Below, piece after piece: positions 1-7,484 of a stretch of 64,000 bases of DNA. A program made the position numbers and the translations under genes. Origin of the DNA: Kineococcus aurantiacus (GTDB taxonomy: Bacteria; Actinomycetota; Actinomycetes; Actinomycetales; Kineococcaceae); the NCBI RefSeq assembly GCF_013409345.1, contig NZ_JACCBB010000001.1, positions 620,001 to 684,000 on the forward strand. Reading direction: 5' to 3'. The stretch's first letter is position 1; each line of letters begins with the position of its first letter. The notes below the pieces were generated by a model that saw only the letters and a program-made list of their open reading frames with translations, was not told the origin of the DNA and searched no databases.

Positions 1-1
1 G

Positions 2-328
2 CGCAATTCTGGGGACGTGGAGGTTTTGCGCTCGATTTCCGCCCCTGACTGCGCTGCCTGCGATGACGACGTGCGCGAGGTGTCCTTCTACCTCGCTCAC
101 GGCTATTCACACGACGGACTTGAGACGCAATTTCGAAAGATCGAGTTCGGATCGTGGGAGCCGGCCACTGGCGACTCTCAAATGCAGGTCTACGTAGATC
201 GACCTGCACATTCTGTCATTGATCGAGGCGGGACGGTCATCGATGAAGCGCCAGGAGCGACTGACGCGAGTTTCTACTTGTGGTTGAAGTGGGTCGACAA
301 CCACTGGCTTGTTTGGGAAGCACAGTGA
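2..328 (+). CDS. DUF6318-like protein, 3' part (5' end outside window)
   Basis: The frame is open from the first bases of the window, so this is the C-terminal part of a longer protein. A GTG at 17 could start it, but nothing marks that codon as a real start. The visible part has an Asp-Cys-Ala-Ala-Cys pair near its start and ends in a W-x-V-W-E motif. That pattern matches what I remember of DUF6318, a family of small actinobacterial lipoproteins; the signal peptide and lipobox would lie upstream. The stop overlaps the next start (GTGA at 325-328), so the two are probably co-translated. Base composition is clearly less GC-rich than the rest of the window. Function is unknown and the family call is tentative. 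Confidence 0.55.
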   Translation, partial: RNSGDVEVLRSISAPDCAACDDDVREVSFYLAHGYSHDGLETQFRKIEFGSWEPATGDSQMQVYVDRPAHSVIDRGGTVIDEAPGATDASFYLWLKWVDNHWLVWEAQ

Positions 329-1179
329 TTGGAAAGATCCCCAGGATTGCAGCCAGCGCCCTCTTGACCCTACTCGGAGTCGTTCAACTCACCGCTGCAC
401 CTGCTCATGCACAAAGCAGCAACTGGGCAAGAGGGAACGGCTCGTCGATATCAGTAGGCGCTAGCAAGAAAATTTCAGGTTCTAGAACGCCTGACTGGTA
501 CAGCGGGCGCAAGAAGGTTTCAACTGCACCGCCGCCTCAAACGATCAAAAAGCCTTCCTGCCGCGTGGACACCGGAGGCGCTCCGGGTCAGGGCATCGGG
601 TGCGGCGTGGACCTCGGCCCGTGCGTCGCCGACAGCACCCTGATGACCACGTGGACCAAGGGGCTCGACGGGACGTGGGCGGCGGGAGACATGCAGTGCG
701 TCGCGGCGGGGAACGGGGGTGCGGCCGCCGTCACCATCCCCACCGTCACCGTCGCCGACCTCCAGCGCGTCGGTCTCCCGCCAAGCCCGGTGAACCTGCA
801 GCCGGGCACGGGCGAGGCCCTGCTCAACGTCCCGCTCATCCTCACCACGACGGGCGGGACGGTCACCCGGGACACGACCGTGCTGGGGTTCCCGGTGACG
901 ATCCGGGCGACCCCGGTGTCGTGGACGTGGACCCTCGGGGACGGGGCGGTGGTGGGGCCGACGGACGACCCGGGGCGGCCGTACCCGCACCAGACGCTGA
1001 CGCACACCTACACCGCGGCGGGCGACCACGCGATCACCCTCACCACGACGTGGGCCGGGGAGTACACGATCGCGGGGTTGCCGTACCGGCCCGTCGAGGG
1101 GACGGCGACGACGACCTCGGCGCCGGTGGCCGTGCACGTCCTGGCGGGACGCAACGTCCTCGTCGCCCCGGACCGCTGA
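325..1179 (+). CDS. Secreted protein with PKD-like domain
   Basis: This 284-residue protein starts at GTG 325. The start is supported by GGGAAG at 315-320, by overlap with the upstream stop, and because it gives a clean signal peptide: K/R near the N-terminus, a hydrophobic stretch ASALLTLLGVVQL, and an A-H-A cleavage site near residue 28. A Ser/Lys-rich linker follows, then several cysteines. A PKD-type beta-sandwich lies around residues 195-255, with W-T-L-G-D-G and H-T-Y-T-A-A-G-D-H motifs. PKD domains mediate extracellular protein or carbohydrate contacts, and no enzyme domain is visible. The first ~80 codons are relatively AT-rich and the rest is strongly GC-rich, so the gene looks composite. 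The upstream gene suggests a cell-surface operon continuing out of the window. Confidence 0.75.
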   Translation: MIGKIPRIAASALLTLLGVVQLTAAPAHAQSSNWARGNGSSISVGASKKISGSRTPDWYSGRKKVSTAPPPQTIKKPSCRVDTGGAPGQGIGCGVDLGPCVADSTLMTTWTKGLDGTWAAGDMQCVAAGNGGAAAVTIPTVTVADLQRVGLPPSPVNLQPGTGEALLNVPLILTTTGGTVTRDTTVLGFPVTIRATPVSWTWTLGDGAVVGPTDDPGRPYPHQTLTHTYTAAGDHAITLTTTWAGEYTIAGLPYRPVEGTATTTSAPVAVHVLAGRNVLVAPDR

Positions 1180-1194
1180 GGGGCGGGCCGCCCC
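1180..1194 (+). terminator. Short GC hairpin after the PKD-protein stop
   Basis: GGGGCG and CGCCCC (6 bp) flank a 3-base loop immediately after the stop codon. There is no T-run, as is common for actinobacterial terminators. Confidence 0.35.
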
Positions 1195-1251
1195 GAGGGT
1201 CTCGGGCGGGAGGGCGGAGCCGCTCGGCGCGACGTGCCGCGGGAACGGTCT

Positions 1252-1257
1252 TACGGT
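1252..1257 (+). promoter_or_regulatory. -10 box TACGGT, leaderless start of YbaK gene
   Basis: TACGGT ends 8 bases before the ATG at 1266, so transcription would begin at or next to the start codon. No -35 consensus is recognisable. Confidence 0.5.
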
Positions 1258-1265
1258 GAGGGGGC

Positions 1266-1817
1266 ATGAGGTGGACGTCGCGTCAGGAACCCCCCGCGGG
1301 CGGTGGTTCCCTGACGGGTCCGCCCCCCGAGCAGTCCCCGACGGTGCTGCAGCTGCCGGTGGTCGAGTGCACCGCGGAGGCCCTCGTCGACCTCGACGCG
1401 GCCGGTGAGGTGCGGGAGGTGCCGGCCTCCCTCCAGGACCCCGCGGACCTGGCCCGCCACCTGCGGGTGCCGGTGGCGGCGATCGCGATGACCGCCGTCC
1501 TGCGCACCCGCGCCGACCAGCACCTGTTCGTCATCTCCTCGGCCGCCCACCCCCTCTTCCTGCCCTCGCTGGCCGCCGTCCTGTGCGAGCCGGAGCTGTT
1601 CCGCGACGGGGACGCCGACGTGCTGCGCCGCACCGGCTCGGTCCTGGGGTCGGCCTCCCCCCTGTCGCTGGCCGAGCCGCTGCCGACGTACGTGGACGTC
1701 GCGCTGGCGCCCCAGCCCGAGATCTGGGTCCCGGCGGGTCACCCGCACGCGGTGTTCCGCACCCGCTACGACGAGCTGCTGCGCTTGACGGGGGGGCACC
1801 CCGTCGAACTGGGATGA
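1266..1817 (+). CDS. YbaK/aminoacyl-tRNA deacylase domain protein
   Basis: A 183-residue protein matching the YbaK/ProX-type editing domain, a free-standing hydrolase that removes mischarged amino acids from tRNA. The fold is visible as R-T-R-A-D-Q-H-L-F-V-I (about residues 80-90), L-R-R-T-G-S-V-L-G-S-A-S-P (about 121-133), the P-T-Y-V-D strand and a final P-A-G-H-P-H-A-V-F. An N-terminal extension of about 40 residues precedes the domain. The substrate cannot be told from sequence; Cys-tRNA(Pro) or Ala-tRNA(Pro) is typical of the family. The TGA overlaps the ATG of the alpha/beta hydrolase (ATGA at 1814-1817), so the two are translationally coupled. Confidence 0.8.
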   Translation: MRWTSRQEPPAGGGSLTGPPPEQSPTVLQLPVVECTAEALVDLDAAGEVREVPASLQDPADLARHLRVPVAAIAMTAVLRTRADQHLFVISSAAHPLFLPSLAAVLCEPELFRDGDADVLRRTGSVLGSASPLSLAEPLPTYVDVALAPQPEIWVPAGHPHAVFRTRYDELLRLTGGHPVELG

Positions 1818-2629
1818 CCGGGCTGGTCGAGGGCTTCGCCGTCCACCGCGCCGGGTCCTCCGACCCCTCGCACCCCCTGCTGGTCCTCGTGCACGGCCTG
1901 GGGGGCGCAGCCTCGGCGTGGTCGCTGCTGGTGCCGCGGCTGGCCGAGGACCACCGGCTCCTCGTGCTCGACCTGCCCGGCCACGGCCAGGCCCCGCCCG
2001 TCCCGCCGGCGGGCATGACGCCGGCCGCCCTCGGTGCGCGGCTGCGGCGCTTCGCCGCGGCCCAGGGTGAGCGGGTGCACCTGGTGGGTCACTCCCTCGG
2101 CGGCTGGATCACGCTGGAGGCCGCCGCCGGGGAGCGGGACGGCGTGGTCGCGGACGTCACCGCTTTCACCCCGGCCGGGTTGTGGACCACTCCGCGCCGC
2201 CGTCCCCCGCTGGTGCCGACGGGGCAGCAGTTCGCGCGGTGGGCCGGGCGCCTGCCCGGGCAGGTCGCGACGACGCGGCTGGGGGTGACGCTCGCGCTGG
2301 CGGCCACGAGCACCGCGCCGCGGGCCCTGCCCGTCGAGGTGGTCCGGGAGGCGCTGACCGCCATCGCGACGGCACCGGGCTACGTCGCCGCGGACGCCGG
2401 CATCGCGGCGGGGGCCTTCACCCGCGCCGGGGAAGTGCGCGCGCCGGTGACCGTGGTGGCGGGCGGGCGGGACCGGGTCCTGCCGCCGGGGTACTGCCGG
2501 CGCTCCTGCGCCCCGGCGCACGCGCGCTGGATCGAGTGGCCCGACTGCGGGCACGTCCCGACGTGGGACCGGCCCGCCGACTGCGCCCGCGTGGTGCGCG
2601 AACAGGTCGAGAGCACCTGCCGCGGGTAG
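1814..2629 (+). CDS. Alpha/beta hydrolase
   Basis: A 271-residue cytosolic alpha/beta-hydrolase-fold enzyme. The oxyanion-hole H-G-L-G-G is near residue 34. The nucleophile elbow G-H-S-L-G-G places Ser at about residue 94, the acid is in G-G-R-D-R-V-L-P-P, and the catalytic His is in C-G-H-V-P. The ATG is fixed by the 4-base overlap with the YbaK gene; the open frame extends far upstream only as an artefact of GC-rich DNA. It stands just before the carotenoid cluster but nothing shows it takes part in pigment synthesis. An esterase or lipase role is possible and the substrate is unknown. Its TAG stop doubles as the first three bases of the -10 box of the next gene. Confidence 0.85.
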   Translation: MTGLVEGFAVHRAGSSDPSHPLLVLVHGLGGAASAWSLLVPRLAEDHRLLVLDLPGHGQAPPVPPAGMTPAALGARLRRFAAAQGERVHLVGHSLGGWITLEAAAGERDGVVADVTAFTPAGLWTTPRRRPPLVPTGQQFARWAGRLPGQVATTRLGVTLALAATSTAPRALPVEVVREALTAIATAPGYVAADAGIAAGAFTRAGEVRAPVTVVAGGRDRVLPPGYCRRSCAPAHARWIEWPDCGHVPTWDRPADCARVVREQVESTCRG

Positions 2630-2632
2630 CCT
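2627..2632 (+). promoter_or_regulatory. -10 box TAGCCT for the crtA-like gene
   Basis: TAGCCT lies 6 bases before GTG 2639. Its TAG is also the stop codon of the upstream hydrolase. Confidence 0.55.
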
Positions 2633-2638
2633 CCGCGG

Positions 2639-3331
2639 GTGAGCGCCCCGGACCTCGTGACCCTCGACGTGTGGACCGTGGGGGCGCGGGACGTCCCCCG
2701 CGCGCTGTGGCGGATGGCGGCCGACCGGCCGCTGCTCGGCCGGCTCCCGGGGGCGCGGTTCGCGAAGATGCTGGGCACCGGCGACGGCCGCACGTTCACC
2801 GTCCGCGACGCCGACCCCCTGCGCTGGGCCGCGCTGGTGGCCTGGGACGCGCGGGAGGACGCCGAGGCGTTCGAGGGGTCCCGGACCGCCCGCGCCTGGG
2901 CCGGCATCGCCCGCGAGCGCGTCCAGTTCCGCCTCGCCCCGCGCAGCAGCCGCGGCCGGTGGTCGGGCCGGGAGCCCTTCGGCGCGGACGCGGGCGGGGC
3001 GGTGGCCGGACCGGTCGCCTCCCTCACGCGGGCGCGGCTGCGCCCGGCGCGGGCGGCCTCGTTCTGGCGGTCGGTGCCCCCCGTGGCGCAGGAGCTGCAC
3101 ACCGTCCCCGGGCTGCGCTGCGCGATCGGGATCGGCGAGGCCCCGCTGGGCTACCAGGGCACGTTCTCGGTGTGGGAGTCGACCGAGGCGCTGCGGGAGT
3201 TCGCCCACCGCGGCCCCGCGCACCGCGACGTCATGAACCGCACGCCCCGGGAGGGCTGGTACGCCGAGGAGCTGTTCGCCCGGTTCGGCGTCGTGGACGT
3301 GCGGGGCACCCTCGACGGCCGGACCCCTTGA
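2639..3331 (+). CDS. crtA: Spheroidene monooxygenase-like protein (CrtA family)
   Basis: A 230-residue protein resembling CrtA, the heme-type oxygenase that introduces a 2-keto group at the end of acyclic carotenoids in phototrophs. Family-like features are the N-terminal L-D-V-W strand, a central R-A-R-L-R-P-A-R-A-A-S-F-W segment, G-L-R-C-A-I-G-I-G-E-A-P-L-G-Y-Q-G-T-F-S-V-W and the late F-A-H-R-G-P-A-H-R-D-V. It begins the carotenoid cluster and precedes the hydratase and glycosyltransferase, which fits a late-step enzyme on an acyclic end group. The GTG was chosen because of the -10 box 6 bases upstream. In non-phototrophs the product may differ from spheroidenone, so the family call is firmer than the reaction. 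Confidence 0.7.
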   Translation: MSAPDLVTLDVWTVGARDVPRALWRMAADRPLLGRLPGARFAKMLGTGDGRTFTVRDADPLRWAALVAWDAREDAEAFEGSRTARAWAGIARERVQFRLAPRSSRGRWSGREPFGADAGGAVAGPVASLTRARLRPARAASFWRSVPPVAQELHTVPGLRCAIGIGEAPLGYQGTFSVWESTEALREFAHRGPAHRDVMNRTPREGWYAEELFARFGVVDVRGTLDGRTP

Positions 3332-3366
3332 CGTCGGCCCGTGTCGGAGGTGTCGGACGGCGTCCC

Positions 3367-3372
3367 TAGAGT
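3367..3372 (+). promoter_or_regulatory. -10 box TAGAGT for cruF
   Basis: TAGAGT lies 7 bases before GTG 3380. This decides against the GTG codons at 3341 and 3371, which lie upstream of or inside the box. Confidence 0.55.
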
Positions 3373-3379
3373 GCTGGCC

Positions 3380-4153
3380 GTGCCCTCGACGCTGCTCCGA
3401 ACCCTTTCCGGCGCGCTCGCCGGGGGTGCCGTGCTGACCCAGGTGGCCCACCCCCTGCTGCGGGGGGAGCGCCTGCGGCGCACGACCATCGGGTCGGTCG
3501 TCGCGTTCTCGGCGGCCGCGGTGGCCGACGCCGCCCGCCGCGGGGGTGCCCGGTCGGCCCTGGGGACGCTCGCGGTCGCCGGCGGGCTGGGGCTGGTCGC
3601 CGAGGCCGTCGGCACCCGCACGGGCCGGCCCTTCGGCCGGTACCGGTACGCGGGGACGCTGGGCCTGCAGGTCCTCGACGTCCCGGTCGTCGTGCCGCTG
3701 GCGTGGACGATGGTGGCCCACCCCAGCGTCCGGCTGGGGCGGCACCTCAGCCGCGGCCTGACCGGCAGGACGCGCGACGTCGCGGCGGTCGCGGCGGCCG
3801 CCTGGACGCTCGCCTCGTGGGACCTGTTCCTCGACCCGCAGATGACGGCCGCGGGGCACTGGTCCTTCGCCCGGCCGCACCCGCACCTGCCGGGGGTCCC
3901 GGGGATCCCGCTGTCCAACTACGGCGGCTGGCTGCTGACGGCCCTGGCGATCTGCTCGGCCCTGCACCTGACGCTGCCCCCCGACCGCGACGAGCCGCAG
4001 ACCGTCCCGGCGACGCTGATCGGCTGGACGTGGCTGGGCTCGACCCTCGGCAACGCGGTCTTCTTCCGCCGTCCCGTGGTCGCCGCGTACGGCGGGGCGG
4101 CCATGGGCCTGACGGTGCTCCCCTACCTGCGTTCCCTGGCGCGTGGCCGGTGA
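3380..4153 (+). CDS. cruF: CruF-type carotenoid 1',2'-hydratase
   Basis: A 257-residue polytopic membrane protein of the CruF/DUF422 family, which adds water to the terminal double bond of lycopene-type ends to give the 1'-hydroxyl later used for desaturation or glycosylation. Hydrophobic helices cover most of the chain. Family-like motifs are G-R-P-F-G-R-Y-R-Y, L-D-V-P-V-V-V-P-L-A-W, S-W-D-L-F-L-D-P-Q-M and P-G-I-P-L-S-N-Y-G-G-W. The stop overlaps the glycosyltransferase start (GTGA at 4150-4153), the arrangement expected for CruF and its glycosyltransferase partner. GTG 3380 is preferred because of its -10 box. Confidence 0.8.
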   Translation: MPSTLLRTLSGALAGGAVLTQVAHPLLRGERLRRTTIGSVVAFSAAAVADAARRGGARSALGTLAVAGGLGLVAEAVGTRTGRPFGRYRYAGTLGLQVLDVPVVVPLAWTMVAHPSVRLGRHLSRGLTGRTRDVAAVAAAAWTLASWDLFLDPQMTAAGHWSFARPHPHLPGVPGIPLSNYGGWLLTALAICSALHLTLPPDRDEPQTVPATLIGWTWLGSTLGNAVFFRRPVVAAYGGAAMGLTVLPYLRSLARGR

Positions 4154-5268
4154 GCGCGTGGCCGGTGGGGCCCTGGCGGGCCCTGTCGTGGGTGGGGTCG
4201 GCGAGCGCCGTCGCGCTCACGGCGCACTCGCTGCTCAACGCCCGGTCCCTGCGGGTGCCGGCGCTGGACCCGCCGCCGGTGGCGGGGCGGGTCAGCGTCC
4301 TGGTGCCGGCCCGGGACGAGGAGGGACGCGTCCGGGCCTGCCTGGCGTCCCTGCTGGACCAGGTGGAGCTGCCCGACTACGAGGTGGTCGTCGTGGACGA
4401 CGCCTCCGGGGACCGGACGGCGGACGTCGTGGCGGACGTGGCGGCCACCGACCCGCGGGTGCGGCTGGTGCGCAGCGAGGGCCCGCCGCCGGGGTGGCTG
4501 GGCAAGACCCACGCGTGCCACGTGCTGTCGCGCCACGCCACGGGTGAGGTGCTCGTCTTCGTCGACGCCGACGTCGTGCTCGCCCCGCACGCCGTGGCCG
4601 CGGCGGTCGACCTGCTGCGCGGCGCGGGGCTGGACGTCGTGTGCCCGTACCCGCGGCAGCTGGCGCTGACGTGGAGCGAGCGGCTGGTCCAGCCGCTGCT
4701 GCAGTGGTCGTGGCTGACGACGTTGCCGCTGCGGCGCGCCGAGGTGTCCCCGCGCCCGTCCCTGGCCGCGGCCAACGGGCAGTTCCTCGTGGTGGACGCC
4801 GCGGCGTACCGGCGCGCGGGTGGGCACGAGGCCGTCAGGGCCGAGGTGCTGGAGGACCTGGCGCTGGTGCGGGCGGTCAAGGCCGCCGGCGGGCGCGGCG
4901 GGGTCGCGGACGGGACGGCGCTGGCGACGTGCCGGATGTACGACGGCTGGGCCGAGGTGCGGGCGGGGTACGGGAAGTCCCTGTGGTCGGCGTTCGGGTC
5001 GCGGCCGGCGGCGGTGGCGGTGGGGATCGGGCTGGCGGTGACGTACCTCGTCCCCCCGGCGGCGGCCGTGACGGGGTCGCCGGTGGGCGCGGTGGGGTAC
5101 CTGGCCGCCGTGGTCGGCCGGTACGCGGTGGCCGAGCGGACCGGTGGCCGGTCGGTGCCGGACGCCTTCGCGCACCCCGCCTCGATCGCCGTGCTCCTGG
5201 GGCTGCTCGCCGACTCGTGGCGGTCGCGGTCACGGGGCGGGCTGCGCTGGAAGGGACGGGCGCTGTGA
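4150..5268 (+). CDS. Family 2 glycosyltransferase, CruG-like
   Basis: A 372-residue membrane-anchored GT2 enzyme. An N-terminal hydrophobic helix is followed by the GT-A domain: S-V-L-V-P-A-R-D-E-E near residue 47, V-V-V-D-D-A-S-G-D-R-T, the metal-binding F-V-D-A-D near 137, and a C-terminal R-A-G-Y-G-K-S-L-W with hydrophobic helices. The position directly after cruF and before a CrtI-like enzyme suggests transfer of a sugar to the 1'-hydroxyl of an acyclic carotenoid. Start and stop both overlap neighbours by 4 bases, so cruF, this gene and the next form one coupled unit. The sugar donor cannot be read from sequence. Confidence 0.8.
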   Translation: MSAWPVGPWRALSWVGSASAVALTAHSLLNARSLRVPALDPPPVAGRVSVLVPARDEEGRVRACLASLLDQVELPDYEVVVVDDASGDRTADVVADVAATDPRVRLVRSEGPPPGWLGKTHACHVLSRHATGEVLVFVDADVVLAPHAVAAAVDLLRGAGLDVVCPYPRQLALTWSERLVQPLLQWSWLTTLPLRRAEVSPRPSLAAANGQFLVVDAAAYRRAGGHEAVRAEVLEDLALVRAVKAAGGRGGVADGTALATCRMYDGWAEVRAGYGKSLWSAFGSRPAAVAVGIGLAVTYLVPPAAAVTGSPVGAVGYLAAVVGRYAVAERTGGRSVPDAFAHPASIAVLLGLLADSWRSRSRGGLRWKGRAL

Positions 5269-6731
5269 GCCGCGTCGTCGTCGTCGGGGCGGGGTTCGGG
5301 GGGCTGTCGGTCGCGGCGCGGCTGGCCGCCCGCGGCCACCGCGTCGAGGTGTTCGAGCAGGGCCCGCAGGTCGGCGGGAAGCTCGGCTGGTTCAGCCGGG
5401 ACGGCTTCTCCTTCGACACCGGCCCCTCCCTGCTGACCCTGCCCGCCGTCCAGCGGGACCTGTTCCTCAAGACCGGCGCCCCCGTCGAGGAGGTCCTCGA
5501 CCTCGTGCCGCTGGACCCGGTGGCGCACTACCGGTTCGGCGACGGCACCGAGCTGGACCTGCCCGGCGGGGGCCTGCCGGCGGTCGCCGCCGCGCTCGAC
5601 GAGGCCCTGGGGGCGGGCACGGGGGCGCAGTGGACGGCGTTCCAGCGGCGGGCCGCGCAGATCTGGGACGTCGCCCGCGAACCGTTCCTGGAGTCGGCGC
5701 TGGACGGCTCGCGCACGCTGGTCCGGCTGGCGCGCGACACCTCCGCCCTGCGGACGGTGGCCCCGTGGGCGTCGCTGCGCGGCCTGGGCCGGACGTACCT
5801 GCAGGACCCGCGGCTGCGGACGCTGCTGGACCGGTACGCGACGTACTCGGGGTCGGACCCGGCCAGGGCCCCGGCGGCGCTGGCCACCGTGCCGTTCGTG
5901 GAGCAGGCCTTCGGCGCCTGGTACGTCAGGGGCGGTCTGCACCGGCTGGCGCGGGCCGTGGCGGACCGCGCGGTGGACAACGGGGCGCGGATCCACACCG
6001 ACGCCCCCGTGGCGGCGGTCCTGCAGTCGGGCACCCGGGCCGGCGGGGTGCGGCTGGCGGACGGCACCGAGGTGGCGGCCGACGTCGTGGTCTCGGCGGT
6101 CGACGCGGCCCGGCTGTACCGGGACCTGCTGCCCCGCCCGCGGCTGCAGCCCCAGCGGCGCCTGCGCTCGTCCTCGGGGTTCGTCCTGCTGCTGGCCCTC
6201 GACGGCCGCACCCCGGGGCTGCGGCACCACACGGTGCTGTTCCCGCCGGACTACGACGCCGAGTTCGCCGACCTGGCGGCGGGGCGGCCGGTGGCCGACC
6301 CGACCGTCTACGTCAGCGCCCCCGACGACCCCGCGCTGCGCCCGGGCGACGACTGCGAGGCGTGGTTCGTGCTGGTCAACGCCCCCGTGCACGACCCGGG
6401 GCGCGGGACGGACTGGCAGGACGCCGGGCTCGTCGCGCGGTACACCCGCACGGTCCTGGACACGATGGCGCGCCGCGGCCTGGACGTGCGGCACCGGTTG
6501 CGCTGGAGCGAGGTGCGCACCCCGGCGGACCTGGAGCGGCTGACCGGCAGCGACGGCGGCGCGATCTACGGCACGGCCAGCAACGGCGCGCGGTCGGCGT
6601 TCCTGCGCCCGGCGAACCGCTCCCCCGTGCCGGGGCTGTTCCTCGTCGGCGGCAGCGCCCACCCCGGTGGGGGGCTGCCGCTGGTCGGGTTGTCCGCGCG
6701 CATCGTGGCCGACCTGGTGGGCGAGGCCTAG
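5265..6731 (+). CDS. CrtI-family carotenoid desaturase (CrtD-like)
   Basis: A 488-residue FAD-dependent amine-oxidase-fold enzyme of the phytoene desaturase superfamily. The N-terminal Rossmann motif is V-V-V-G-A-G-F-G-G-L-S, followed by G-G-K-L-G and F-D-T-G-P-S-L-L-T-L-P. The C-terminal FAD motif is G-L-F-L-V-G-G-S-A-H-P-G-G-G-L-P. A second family member at 8588 with closer CrtI features is probably the phytoene desaturase, so this one is likely a 3',4'-desaturase (CrtD) or terminal oxidase acting after hydration by CruF. GTG 5265 is fixed by overlap with the preceding stop. Its TAG shares a CTAG with the stop of the convergent gene (6728-6731). Confidence 0.8.
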   Translation: MSRVVVVGAGFGGLSVAARLAARGHRVEVFEQGPQVGGKLGWFSRDGFSFDTGPSLLTLPAVQRDLFLKTGAPVEEVLDLVPLDPVAHYRFGDGTELDLPGGGLPAVAAALDEALGAGTGAQWTAFQRRAAQIWDVAREPFLESALDGSRTLVRLARDTSALRTVAPWASLRGLGRTYLQDPRLRTLLDRYATYSGSDPARAPAALATVPFVEQAFGAWYVRGGLHRLARAVADRAVDNGARIHTDAPVAAVLQSGTRAGGVRLADGTEVAADVVVSAVDAARLYRDLLPRPRLQPQRRLRSSSGFVLLLALDGRTPGLRHHTVLFPPDYDAEFADLAAGRPVADPTVYVSAPDDPALRPGDDCEAWFVLVNAPVHDPGRGTDWQDAGLVARYTRTVLDTMARRGLDVRHRLRWSEVRTPADLERLTGSDGGAIYGTASNGARSAFLRPANRSPVPGLFLVGGSAHPGGGLPLVGLSARIVADLVGEA

Positions 6732-7378
6732 AGCCGGCGGCCCACCGCGGTGGCGACCTGGCCGAGCCCGATGACCCCGAGCACGGCCCACACCGCGGCG
6801 CCCAGGGTCGCCCAGTCGAGCCAGACGACCAGGGCGGTGGCGACGGCGCTGCTGGCGGCGATCGCGAGCCGGACGGGTCGCTCGGCGACGGAGACGACGT
6901 CCACGTCGTCGGCGCCGAGCCCCTGGCCGCGGGCGCGCACGTACTCCTGCAGCTGGGCCAGGCCGGCGGCGAGGACCGCCAGCCACGCCGGGGCCCCGCA
7001 GGCCCACAGCACGACGGCGCAGGCCGCGTCGCCGACCCGGTCGCAGGTGGCGTCGAGCAGCGCCCCGCGCCTGCTCGTGCGGCCGGTCATGACCGCCACC
7101 GCGCCGTCGAGGTTGTCCAGGACGCCGGCGAGGGCCAGCAGAGCGCCGGCGGTCACCGCGGCGGCCCCGCCCCGGCCGCCGACCACGGCGACCGCGGCGG
7201 CGGCGGCGGCCAGGGCGGCGCCGAGGAGGGTGATCGCGGCGGGCGGGACCCCCGCGTCGGCCAGCGGGCGGGCGAGCGCGTGGGCGCCGCTGAGCCAGCC
7301 GCGCACGAGCCCGCTGGTGCGCGTGCCGCCGTGCAGCGCGCTCCAGCGCCGCAGGTAGGCCTCCCGGTCCATCGCCAC
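6728..7378 (-). CDS. CDP-alcohol phosphatidyltransferase family protein
   Basis: A 216-residue membrane protein with about five or six hydrophobic helices and the family signature D-N-L-D-G-A-V-A-V followed by G-A-L-L-D-A-T-C-D. All four Asp and both Gly positions are present with correct spacing. The Arg of the usual A-R pair is Val, which is unusual. Such enzymes displace CMP from CDP-alcohols to make phospholipids. It is transcribed against the carotenoid genes and sits inside their cluster; a role in pigment lipids or membrane composition is speculation. GTG 7378, two codons before an ATG, is chosen because TACGCT lies 7 bases upstream. Confidence 0.75.
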   Translation of the reverse strand: MAMDREAYLRRWSALHGGTRTSGLVRGWLSGAHALARPLADAGVPPAAITLLGAALAAAAAAVAVVGGRGGAAAVTAGALLALAGVLDNLDGAVAVMTGRTSRRGALLDATCDRVGDAACAVVLWACGAPAWLAVLAAGLAQLQEYVRARGQGLGADDVDVVSVAERPVRLAIAASSAVATALVVWLDWATLGAAVWAVLGVIGLGQVATAVGRRL

Positions 7379-7385
7379 GCTGCCG

Positions 7386-7391
7386 AGCGTA
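7386..7391 (-). promoter_or_regulatory. -10 box TACGCT for the CDP-alcohol transferase gene
   Basis: On the minus strand, 7 bases before GTG 7378. It faces the GGPP synthase promoter across about 80 bp. Confidence 0.5.
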
Positions 7392-7471
7392 GGACCCGAC
7401 CCTGCGTGACCTGCCCGTGACCAGCGACGACACCCGCTCACCACCCGCTCGCCCCCGGAGGGGGAGGTGCC

Positions 7472-7477
7472 TAGAGT
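7472..7477 (+). promoter_or_regulatory. -10 box TAGAGT for the GGPP synthase gene
   Basis: The same hexamer and 7-base spacing as at cruF. It selects GTG 7485 and excludes the upstream GTG at 7467. Confidence 0.55.
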
Positions 7478-7484
7478 GCCCCCT

